Shown piece by piece: positions 1-6,418 of a stretch of DNA of 11,339 nt. Position 1 is the first letter of the stretch; every line of letters begins with the position of its first letter. Source of the stretch: Sulfurivirga sp964427185 (GTDB taxonomy: Bacteria > Pseudomonadota > Gammaproteobacteria > Thiomicrospirales > Thiomicrospiraceae); NCBI GenBank assembly GCA_964427185.1, contig CAYRSN010000039.1, forward strand, positions 1-11,339, written 5' to 3'. The position numbers and the translations under genes are program-made. The notes beneath the pieces are model-generated. The model did no database searches. It was not told the origin of the DNA and worked only from the letters and a program-made list of their open reading frames with translations.

Positions 1-26
1 TAAGTTTTGATTATTGTTCCTGTTTC

Positions 27-54
27 GAAAAGCCTATCGAAAGATAGGCTTTTC
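27..54 (+). terminator. Rho-independent terminator upstream of ccoG
   Basis: A perfect 12-bp inverted repeat (27-38 with 43-54) closes on a GAAA tetraloop. The stem is A-rich on its 5' side and T-rich on its 3' side, the usual form of a bidirectional intrinsic terminator. It probably ends an upstream plus-strand unit that lies outside the window; a TAA at 1-3 could be that gene's stop codon, but no reading frame can be judged. The GAAA loop is of the stable GNRA class. Confidence 0.8.
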
Positions 55-92
55 TTGTTTAGGGGATTTTTAAAATTAAATTTATTCTTGCT

Positions 93-124
93 TATAAGGC
101 TACTTAATAACAAATAAAAGGAAG
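93..124 (+). promoter_or_regulatory. Probable ccoG promoter region and ribosome binding site
   Basis: The 77 bases between the upstream terminator and ccoG are very A/T-rich. TATAAG at 93-98 is a plausible -10 box, with only a weak -35 candidate (TTTAAA, 69-74, spacing 18). A clear Shine-Dalgarno sequence AAGGAAG (118-124) lies 7 bases before the ATG at 132 and supports that start. I see no complete FNR/ANR site (TTGAT-N4-ATCAA), although such control is common for cbb3 genes. Confidence 0.35.
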
Positions 125-131
125 TTTAATT

Positions 132-1721
132 ATGTCTGGGTTAAATAAGGATGGAACCAGTAAATCGCTATTGGATGAATATGATGTCAACTCCAGAACT
201 CTCGATGAGATTGGGGTGGAAATTCTTCCGGTTAATACGGGCAAAACGGTACATGCCAAACGTATTCCCGGAAGGTTCAGAACTTTAAAGTACCTGGCGG
301 CTTCTGTATGGCTGGCACTGTTTTTAGGGCCTTATCTGCGTTGGAATGGTGAGCAGGCGATTTTGTGGGATTTACCGAACCGTCAGTTCCATTTTTTTGG
401 GATCACTATTCTGCCTCAGGATATCTGGGTGCTGGCAATGATCCTGCTGTTTTTTGCCTTGATGTTGGCAGCGGTTACAGCTGTAGCTGGACGTGTATGG
501 TGTGGCTTTTTCTGCTTTCATACGGTGTGGACGGATGTCTTTACCTGGCTGGAAGAAAAATTTGAGGGCAGTCCGGCTAAGCGCATCAAACTGGATCAGA
601 TGCCGTTGAGTTGGGAAAAAATCAAGGTGAAGCTGCCGAAACATCTGGTGTGGTTGCTGATTGGTTTTGCGACCTCCTTTAGCTTTCTGGCATTTTTTGT
701 CGATGCCTTTGAGTTGTGGCGGCGTCTGTTCCACTTTGAGCTGACTAAGTGGGAGTGGCTGACACTTATCGTATTGGGATTAGCTACGTACTTTTTTGCG
801 GGCTTTATGCGTGAGCAGGTTTGTATAGGGTTTTGTCCTTATGCACGTATTCAGGGGGCAATGATTGATGAATCAACAATTTTGCCCACCTATGATAAAG
901 ACCGGGGCGAGCCGCGCGCGCAAATGAAAGAGCGTAATGCCTATGTGCGTGAGTTGATGCAGCGCTATAAAAAAGAAGGGCGGGATCAGCAGCTGTTGGA
1001 ACAGTTTTTGACAGAAGGCCTGGATGAGAAAGCCGCAAAGAAAAAAGTTAACGAGACATTGCGCAAACATGCGAATGAAGAGGCGGATCAGCACTTTGGT
1101 GACTGTATCGATTGCCGTCTGTGCGTGGATGTGTGTCCTACGGGGGTGGATATTCGTTTGGGACAACAGTTTGGGTGTATTACCTGCGGGCTTTGTATTG
1201 ATGCGTGTGACAGCATTATGGATAAGATCAAAAAGCCGCGTGGGCTGGTGCGTTATGCTTCACTGGATGATTTTCTGGGCAAGGAGCCGCCAGCGTGGTA
1301 TAAGCGTCCCCGTGTATTGGTATACACCACCGTTATGGCGATTGCGGCAGGTTTGCTGGTATGGAAGCTGACGCATCTTGAGCCGATGGATGTGAAAGTT
1401 CTGCATGACCGTTCGCCGCTTTATGTGCAGATGAGTGATGGTTCGATTCAGAATAAGTACACGGTTAAGATCGTGAATAAGACCCAGGATAAAATGGTGG
1501 CGGAAATCAAAGTAGAAGGCCCGGAAGGGTTGGTTTACCTGACTGAAAGGGCAATTTCGATTGAGCCGGGTACGGTTGGACAGGGCATTTTGCGGGTGCG
1601 TATTCCTAAGGATAAGATTACCAGTGATCGGATTCCTATTCGTATTATTGTGCAGGATAAGCACCGTCCTGAGATTAAAGCAGAATATGAAAGTGTCTTT
1701 CTGGCGCCAAAACGCCGTTAA
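132..1721 (+). CDS. ccoG: Cytochrome c oxidase accessory protein CcoG (RdxA/FixG)
   Basis: A polytopic inner-membrane iron-sulfur protein of the FixG/RdxA/CcoG family, acting in copper handling during cbb3 oxidase assembly. Membrane segments are visible near residues 52-70, 98-120, 171-191, 207-226 and 395-412. The cysteine pairs C124/C128 (WCGFFC) and C231/C235 (CIGFCP) are present, as are two ferredoxin-like clusters C325-C328-C331-C335-P and C349-C352-C355-C359. The C-terminal region from about 420 (VKVLHDRSPLY onward) matches the periplasmic Ig-like FixG tail. At 529 residues it is longer than the usual 460-490, because of a charged helical insert at about 263-322 between the GEPR motif and the first Fe-S motif. 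The usual CPQTV after the first cysteine pair reads CFHTV. A good Shine-Dalgarno supports the start. It is followed by a terminator, so it may be transcribed apart from fixH. Confidence 0.95.
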   Translation: MSGLNKDGTSKSLLDEYDVNSRTLDEIGVEILPVNTGKTVHAKRIPGRFRTLKYLAASVWLALFLGPYLRWNGEQAILWDLPNRQFHFFGITILPQDIWVLAMILLFFALMLAAVTAVAGRVWCGFFCFHTVWTDVFTWLEEKFEGSPAKRIKLDQMPLSWEKIKVKLPKHLVWLLIGFATSFSFLAFFVDAFELWRRLFHFELTKWEWLTLIVLGLATYFFAGFMREQVCIGFCPYARIQGAMIDESTILPTYDKDRGEPRAQMKERNAYVRELMQRYKKEGRDQQLLEQFLTEGLDEKAAKKKVNETLRKHANEEADQHFGDCIDCRLCVDVCPTGVDIRLGQQFGCITCGLCIDACDSIMDKIKKPRGLVRYASLDDFLGKEPPAWYKRPRVLVYTTVMAIAAGLLVWKLTHLEPMDVKVLHDRSPLYVQMSDGSIQNKYTVKIVNKTQDKMVAEIKVEGPEGLVYLTERAISIEPGTVGQGILRVRIPKDKITSDRIPIRIIVQDKHRPEIKAEYESVFLAPKRR

Positions 1722-1746
1722 GCTGCTTTCAGCCGATAACAGGTTC

Positions 1747-1794
1747 TATAATAGATCCCCATCATTGGGGGTTTTTTAATTGAATTTGTATAAA
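1747..1794 (+). promoter_or_regulatory. Possible fixH promoter(s) around the intergenic terminator
   Basis: Two -10-like boxes are visible. TATAAT at 1747-1752 is a perfect match to consensus but lies 4 bases before the terminator stem, so its start point would fall inside the hairpin; no good -35 accompanies it. TATAAA at 1789-1794 has TTGGGG (1765-1770) 18 bases upstream, inside the terminator. Downstream lies a small inverted repeat, CGCTT-gaa-AAGCG (1802-1814). Because ccoG ends in a terminator, fixH probably needs a promoter here; which box serves is not decidable from sequence. Confidence 0.3.
1757..1777 (+). terminator. Rho-independent terminator between ccoG and fixH
   Basis: CCCCA (1757-1761), loop TCAT, TGGGG (1766-1770), then G and six T (1772-1777). 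The stem can extend by G-T and A-T pairs on the flanks. It lies 35 bases after the ccoG stop and 87 bases before fixH, so it separates ccoG from the fixH-ccoI-ccoS unit or sets a lower level of read-through. Confidence 0.75.
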
Positions 1795-1864
1795 GATCTT
1801 CCGCTTGAAAAGCGAGCATTATGGCTGGAGAATCTATCTGAAAGGCTGATCACAGAGGTGCAAA

Positions 1865-2392
1865 ATGGGCGAGAAACGTTGGGATAAACCATTGAAAAAT
1901 CCGTTTGTCATCGGCTGGCTGGTGATGCTGGTGCTGGTGCTGTCCGTAAATTTGTTTATGGTGAATATGGCGATTGTGACCAACCCTGGGTTGGTTAAAA
2001 ACGATTTGGATCATGCAGAAGCCAGTGTGGTGGATATGCTGCGTCGGGAAATGAAGTTGAAAAACTTAGGGTGGGCGCTGGATTTGCAGATACCGGTTCT
2101 GACACAGCATGCACCTGCTCAGGTGGTCGCCAAAATCTATGATAAGAAACGGGGAGCGACGATTGTTGGAGATGAGGCAGTGCTCTTTTACTACCGTCCT
2201 TCCGATCCGAGTGCTGATGGCCAGATCACAATGACACGGCAGCCGGATGGTACTTTTACAGGCACGCTGGCACTGCCTTTGAAAGGTAAGTGGGATGTGA
2301 TTCTTGAAATTAAAAAAGGCGAGGATGTCTATCAGCTGGGGCGTCCTATCTGGGTGCAGGAGTCGGGAATGTCTGAGCAGCCCGCCTCATGA
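1865..2392 (+). CDS. ccoH: FixH/CcoH family cbb3 oxidase assembly protein
   Basis: A single-pass membrane protein of the FixH family (also named CcoH), which associates with the cbb3 oxidase and helps its assembly or stability. One membrane helix spans about residues 13-38 (NPFVIGWLVMLVL onward), after a short basic N-terminus typical of the family (KPLKNPFVIGW). The rest, about 135 residues, is a periplasmic beta-rich domain ending in the family-like stretch from GTFTGTLALPL through KWDVILEIKKG to YQLGRPIWV. The length of 175 is normal. AGAGGTG upstream supports the ATG at 1865. Its stop codon overlaps the ccoI start (ATGA, 2389-2392). The last residues read MSEQPAS, repeating the MSEQ that opens CcoI in another frame. 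Family assignment rests on this pattern and on gene order ccoG-H-I-S. Confidence 0.88.
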   Translation: MGEKRWDKPLKNPFVIGWLVMLVLVLSVNLFMVNMAIVTNPGLVKNDLDHAEASVVDMLRREMKLKNLGWALDLQIPVLTQHAPAQVVAKIYDKKRGATIVGDEAVLFYYRPSDPSADGQITMTRQPDGTFTGTLALPLKGKWDVILEIKKGEDVYQLGRPIWVQESGMSEQPAS

Positions 2393-4875
2393 GTGAACAG
2401 CGCTGCTACCATTGCGCACAGCCTATTCCAGTTGGCGAGAAGGTTGAGCATCAAATTGAAGGCATTACGCGCAGTTTTTGCTGTCAGGGCTGTGCCGGTG
2501 TCTGTGAAGTGATTTATGAAGCGGGGCTGGAAAGTTTCTACCAGCGCACGCCTGATGGTGAACTGCTGTCACCGCCGCCTCCACCGCCGAAAAACCTTGA
2601 TTTCATCGATCATGATGAAGTGCAGGCGCAGTTTACGGATAAACTGGGGGATGTGCGGGAAATTACCTTAATGTCAGAGGCCATACACTGTGCCGCCTGT
2701 ATCTGGTTGATTGAGCACCGCTTGGCGCAAGTAGAAGGTATCAAGCATGTCCATGTGAACTTTACTAATAAGCAGATCAAAATACGCTGGGACAATACCC
2801 GCATTCGCCTTTCTGAAATTATTCAGATTCTGCATAGCATCGGCTATGATGCCACGCCTTATGACCCTTCCGCTTCTGAACAGGCCTACCGTAAAGCAAA
2901 TCGCGATTTATTGTATCGGTTAGGGTTTGCGGGTTTTGCCATGATGAATATCATGTGGTTTTCGGTCGCGTTGTACTCCGGTGCGGATGAGCACCCGCAG
3001 TGGCGAAACTATTTTAATTTCCTCGGCTGGGCGATCGCCACCGCAGTGCTGCTCTATTCCGCCAAACCTTTTTTTCAGGGTGCCTGGAGCAGCCTGAAAG
3101 CGCGCAGCTTGGGGATGGATGTGTCCATCAGCCTGGGGATTCTGACCACCTATATTTATTCCGTCTGGGTGACCTTGAATACGGATGAAGTCGTCGGTCA
3201 TGTATATTTCGATACCATGACGGACTTTATTTTCTTTTTGCTTATTGGCCGTTATGTGGAGGCGATCTCCAAAAACAAAGCGGTGGATGCAACACGAAGG
3301 CTGATGGCACTTCAGCCCAAAGTGGCGCGCAAACTCACTGAAACTGGGGAGCAGGATGTGGTGCCTGTGCGTCTGTTACAGGCTGGGGATAAGGTGCTGG
3401 TGCGTCCGGGAGACCGTATTCCAGTGGATGGTGAGGTGATTGAAGGCATGGGCAGTGTGGATGAGTCCATGCTCAGCGGTGAGGCGCGAGAGGTGCTGAA
3501 ACAGCCGGGTGATAAAGTGGCGGCAGGCACTATCAGTGTGGATGCCACCTTGACGGTAAAGGTCGAAAAAATCCTGCAGGACACCATGCTTGGACGCATT
3601 ATTCAGATGGTGGAAGCTGCACAAGGCTCTAAAGCCCGAATCCAGTGCACAGCCGACCGGATCATGCCTTGGTTTGTCAGTATTGTGATTACACTGGCTG
3701 TGGCCTCTGCAGTGTACTGGTACTTTAATGCCGGCATTGAAATAGCCATTATGGCAGGCACAGCCGTACTGATCATTACCTGCCCGTGTGCACTGGGATT
3801 GGCCACGCCTATGGCGATCGCCGTTGCCAGCGGGATTTCCGCACGTAACGGCATTCTGATCAAAAACGGAGCGGTACTGGAGGTGATCAGCGAGCTGGAT
3901 CACTTTGTTTTTGATAAGACTGGCACGCTGACCAAAGGTGAAATGAGGCTGGCAGGTTTTCAGGTGGCTCAAGGGGCTGCCCAAGACACCTTACTGAAAA
4001 AAATTGCAGCCATTGAGTTTCACTCTCAGCACAGCATTGGCCAAGCAATTTACCGTGCGGTGAAAGAACGTTATGCAGATTTCCTGCCCGGAGATTATCC
4101 TGTGAGTGCCTTTATGACACTGCCGGGTAAAGGCGTAGAAGCTAAAGTGCAGGGAGTGCAGTATTACATTGGCCAGGCAGACTGGTTGAGCACCTTGGGG
4201 GTTCAGTTTCCAGAGCAATGGCTTACACAGGCGCAGCTGCGCCAGGCACAAGGTGAGACTGCGATCTGGGTTGCGGAAGGGCAGCAAGTTGTAGCCGTGC
4301 TGTTTTTGGCGGATACGCTGCGTGAAGATGCTTTTGAACTGATTCAGCGGCTTAAGGCGCAGGGTAAGCGTGTCACCTTATTATCTGGGGATCGTAAAGC
4401 CGTAGCAGAAGAGATTGCGCGTCAGCTTGGCGGGATGGAGGTCATTGCGGAAGTCTTGCCGCAGGATAAGCATGAGGTCATAGCGCGTTTGCAGCAGCAG
4501 GGGCAGAAAGTCGCTATGGTCGGTGACGGTATCAATGATGCGCCGGCATTGGCGCGTGCCCATGTAGGTTTTGCGCTGGGCAGCGGGACAGATATTTCCA
4601 TGGATAGTGCGGATGTGGTGCTGATGAACAATGAACTGCTGGCAGTGGATACGGCGATTAAGCTGTCAGAGCGCACCTTGCAGACCATACGCCAGAATAT
4701 TGCCAGCTCGATTGCTTACAATGTCATTATGGTGCCGCTGGCCATGAGTGCTACGTTAACGCCTTTGATTGCAGCGATTACCATGCCGATCAGCTCCCTG
4801 ATCGTGATTGGCAATGCGGCACGGATACGCACGTTTTTTTCAGATAAGGCCAAGGCGGCCAGGAGGCTTGGCTGA
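2389..4875 (+). CDS. ccoI: Copper-translocating P1B-type ATPase CcoI (FixI)
   Basis: Inner-membrane copper-exporting ATPase that supplies copper for the CuB site of cbb3 oxidase. Domains in order: an N-terminal cysteine domain (C6, C9, C31, C32, C35, C39); six prolines (62-67); an HMA copper-binding domain with C101-A-A-C104; transmembrane helices; an actuator domain (SGE, 363-365); the membrane CPC motif (465-467); phosphorylation motif DKTGT (509-513); nucleotide domain; GDGINDAP (712-719); and final helices with Y777-N778 and M799-x-x-S802-S803, the copper-site residues of this class. At 828 residues it has the usual CcoI length. Two motifs deviate: TGE-S-x-P is SGEAREV, and the ATP-binding His-Pro is H548-S549. 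The ATG overlaps the fixH stop (ATGA). There is no Shine-Dalgarno at proper distance; AGGAG at 2358-2362 is 26 bases away, so start is probably by translational coupling. Confidence 0.96.
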   Translation: MSEQRCYHCAQPIPVGEKVEHQIEGITRSFCCQGCAGVCEVIYEAGLESFYQRTPDGELLSPPPPPPKNLDFIDHDEVQAQFTDKLGDVREITLMSEAIHCAACIWLIEHRLAQVEGIKHVHVNFTNKQIKIRWDNTRIRLSEIIQILHSIGYDATPYDPSASEQAYRKANRDLLYRLGFAGFAMMNIMWFSVALYSGADEHPQWRNYFNFLGWAIATAVLLYSAKPFFQGAWSSLKARSLGMDVSISLGILTTYIYSVWVTLNTDEVVGHVYFDTMTDFIFFLLIGRYVEAISKNKAVDATRRLMALQPKVARKLTETGEQDVVPVRLLQAGDKVLVRPGDRIPVDGEVIEGMGSVDESMLSGEAREVLKQPGDKVAAGTISVDATLTVKVEKILQDTMLGRIIQMVEAAQGSKARIQCTADRIMPWFVSIVITLAVASAVYWYFNAGIEIAIMAGTAVLIITCPCALGLATPMAIAVASGISARNGILIKNGAVLEVISELDHFVFDKTGTLTKGEMRLAGFQVAQGAAQDTLLKKIAAIEFHSQHSIGQAIYRAVKERYADFLPGDYPVSAFMTLPGKGVEAKVQGVQYYIGQADWLSTLGVQFPEQWLTQAQLRQAQGETAIWVAEGQQVVAVLFLADTLREDAFELIQRLKAQGKRVTLLSGDRKAVAEEIARQLGGMEVIAEVLPQDKHEVIARLQQQGQKVAMVGDGINDAPALARAHVGFALGSGTDISMDSADVVLMNNELLAVDTAIKLSERTLQTIRQNIASSIAYNVIMVPLAMSATLTPLIAAITMPISSLIVIGNAARIRTFFSDKAKAARRLG
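4861..4866 (+). promoter_or_regulatory. Perfect Shine-Dalgarno for ccoS inside the ccoI end
   Basis: AGGAGG lies 8 bases before the ccoS ATG (4875) and within the last codons of ccoI (encoding the R-R of its C-terminus). It fixes the ccoS start and suggests strong independent initiation in addition to coupling through the TGATG overlap. Confidence 0.8.
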
Positions 4876-5105
4876 TGGATGTGGTATATGGTTTGATCCC
4901 GTTTGTGCTGGTGTTTGGCTTTATTGCCGTAGTGGTGTTTATCTGGATGGCTAAAAGAGGGCAGTTTGATGATCTGGATCGTGCTGCCCACCAGATTTTT
5001 CTGGATGATGACGAAGAGCCAACGCTGGAAAAGACCATGCAGCGAGATGGTTTGAAAGCGAAAAAAAACACCGTCTCGCAGCCCAAAGAGTCAAAGTCAG
5101 AATAA
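4875..5105 (+). CDS. ccoS: cbb3-type cytochrome oxidase assembly protein CcoS
   Basis: A small single-pass inner-membrane protein, 76 residues. In cbb3 systems that have been studied, CcoS is required for insertion of heme and copper cofactors into the catalytic subunit. The membrane helix spans about 5-25. It is followed by the family signature: a basic residue, then GQFDDLD (29-35) and, after a short helix, LDDDEEP (43-49). The C-terminal tail (50-76) is lysine-rich and probably variable. The start overlaps the ccoI stop by one base (TGATG) and has a perfect AGGAGG. The gene ends in tandem stops (TAATAA). An A8 run (5061-5068) lies in the tail inside a possible RNA hairpin (5042-5050 with 5071-5079). 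It is the last gene of the fixH-ccoI-ccoS unit. Confidence 0.93.
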   Translation: MDVVYGLIPFVLVFGFIAVVVFIWMAKRGQFDDLDRAAHQIFLDDDEEPTLEKTMQRDGLKAKKNTVSQPKESKSE

Positions 5106-5114
5106 TAAGATCGG

Positions 5115-5777
5115 CTATTGGGGAAGTTGGGTAAACAGCTCTGCCCATTCGAACAGCTCTTTTCCCTCGGGGTCGACGATAATACGCAGCCCTTTTTGCG
5201 GATAGAGCCAGTGCTCGGTATTGTCTTCGGGAGATTTTTTGATCAGCGTGGGTTGACCAAAGCGCTTAATCAGGGCTTCTTTAGGCAGATCGCGTCCGAC
5301 CAGCGTGATCGTTTCAATCGGGGCATTCAGCAGGCTGCGTGCCTGAAAGTCGGTTAAAAGCACCTCTTTTTCTCCCGTTGGCGTGGCGCGCACGCCCGGT
5401 GCTTCCTGCATGAGCGCCTGTTTGCGCGCATAGGGCACTTCCAGGCGCAGAATCATGGGGGATTTAATTGAACCCAGATAAATGGCTGGAAAATAAGCCT
5501 CTACCGTTGTGGGGTTCAAAGCCTGGTCGGCGAACAGCTTGACTTCTACATCTTTGCCATAACGGCGCATGGCATCCGCCAGAGTGGAAGTGTGGGTAAT
5601 CAGTCCCAGTGCGTGCACATGCCCCTGGGAATCTACCGTACTGTTCCAAGGGAGCTCCTCTTGCGTATAGTGGTTAGGTGTCAGCTGCTCAGGCACCAGC
5701 AACAGTGCACCGATGACCAGTAGCACGGCACCGATCAGGACTTGCAGAAAAACCGGCAGTTTCTGGAGGGCTTTCAT
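5115..5777 (-). CDS. Membrane-anchored protein of unknown function (220 aa)
   Basis: I do not recognise a named family. A hydrophobic helix at about residues 10-29, after a basic N-terminus, looks like a signal anchor; there is no lipobox cysteine, so most of the protein (30-220) is probably periplasmic. Two similar segments are visible: A-D-A-M-R-R-Y-G followed by a beta-like stretch (67-82), and E-A-L-I-K-R-F-G-x-P (167-176) followed by WLYPQKGLRIIVD (190-202). The second resembles the helix then G-x-P then YP-x-x-GL pattern of small periplasmic SmpA/BamE-like domains, but this is only a weak resemblance. The start codon overlaps the stop of the upstream membrane-protein gene (ATGA), so the two are translationally coupled and probably work together. 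It converges on ccoS with 9 bases between stop codons. Confidence 0.8.
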   Translation of the reverse strand: MKALQKLPVFLQVLIGAVLLVIGALLLVPEQLTPNHYTQEELPWNSTVDSQGHVHALGLITHTSTLADAMRRYGKDVEVKLFADQALNPTTVEAYFPAIYLGSIKSPMILRLEVPYARKQALMQEAPGVRATPTGEKEVLLTDFQARSLLNAPIETITLVGRDLPKEALIKRFGQPTLIKKSPEDNTEHWLYPQKGLRIIVDPEGKELFEWAELFTQLPQ

Positions 5778-6379
5778 GCCTGTTTATCCAGGTTCACGTT
5801 ATCTTCCGGTGCTTTTTCTGCATCAGATTTGCCCAGCGGTGTATTCATATCATCCGGGCGGGGCAACAGCGTTTCGATCTTATCGTCCACAATGCCTTGT
5901 CCAGCTTCAAACACGGAGATCCCGGTCTGGATAAAGGTAAACAGCACGGTGACAAACACAATGACCGCGGCAAAATACAGTGTGATAATCTGCGTAATAT
6001 TGGTGCTGCCGCCATCAGGGCTGGAGAAATCCTGCATTTTAAGTCCGCCCGGGAACAGTGTGTCAATGGCCAGATAAATCAGCATCAGTGAAGTGGCGGC
6101 GATATAGGCGCGGATCAGCCATTTCCCCCGCCTGCAGGCGGTGAGCCAGTGGGCGGCCACATACCAGCTTTCTGACTGCTTGCGGGTGACCTGTTTGCAT
6201 AGATAGAAAATTACCAGTGTAGAGATGGCGGGGATAATCAGAAACGGTAGCATGGCCCCGTGACCGATTTCTAAAATGGTATAAGCGACAAACAGGTGTG
6301 TGATCAGAATGTTGAAGTTAAAAATATGATGTGGGATTTTAGCCTGATTGAGCTCTTGCTGGGTTGTTTGGTACTGCAT
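5774..6379 (-). CDS. Four-helix membrane protein of unknown function (201 aa)
   Basis: No named family recognised. Hydrophobic helices lie at about 22-40, 42-62, 88-109 and 128-152. The loop between helices 2 and 3 is basic and aromatic (67-88), suggesting a cytoplasmic loop. The C-terminal 45 residues are acidic, polar and probably disordered. Histidines H17, H18, H28 and H40 sit in or next to helix 1 and H77 just before helix 3; these could be metal or heme ligands, but this is speculation prompted by the neighbouring cbb3 genes. AAGGAG lies 10 bases before the ATG. It lies 39 bases downstream of the GGDEF-EAL gene on the same strand and overlaps the next gene by 4 bases. Confidence 0.8.
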   Translation of the reverse strand: MQYQTTQQELNQAKIPHHIFNFNILITHLFVAYTILEIGHGAMLPFLIIPAISTLVIFYLCKQVTRKQSESWYVAAHWLTACRRGKWLIRAYIAATSLMLIYLAIDTLFPGGLKMQDFSSPDGGSTNITQIITLYFAAVIVFVTVLFTFIQTGISVFEAGQGIVDDKIETLLPRPDDMNTPLGKSDAEKAPEDNVNLDKQA

Positions 6380-6418
6380 GGTTGCTTTGCTCCTTGAGGG
6401 CTGAGTAGCAATGCTATT

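Noticed and set aside
7..20. TTGAT half-site upstream of ccoG, considered as an FNR/ANR box
   Set aside because: The second half (GTTCC) does not match ATCAA, and it lies upstream of the terminator, more likely in the preceding unit.
1..26. Possible end of an upstream gene (TAA at 1-3)
   Set aside because: Too short to judge any reading frame. That ccoP lies upstream is plausible from the usual gene order but cannot be shown.
3030..3822. Two copies of GGCGATCGCC (3030-3039 and 3813-3822), the HIP1 palindrome of cyanobacteria
   Set aside because: Only two copies, both inside ccoI codons, and nothing else points to a cyanobacterium. Chance or codon use is enough.
3376..3984. A 202-codon open frame on the minus strand, antisense to ccoI
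   Set aside because: Fully inside ccoI. Its composition (many H, N, R, S) is typical of a shadow of the real frame, with no recognisable domain.
6380..6418. Intergenic stretch between the PDE gene and the four-helix protein gene, checked for a terminator or promoter
   Set aside because: Only short TTGCT/AGCAA repeats without a T-tract are seen, plus the ribosome binding site of the downstream gene. No support for a separate transcription unit.
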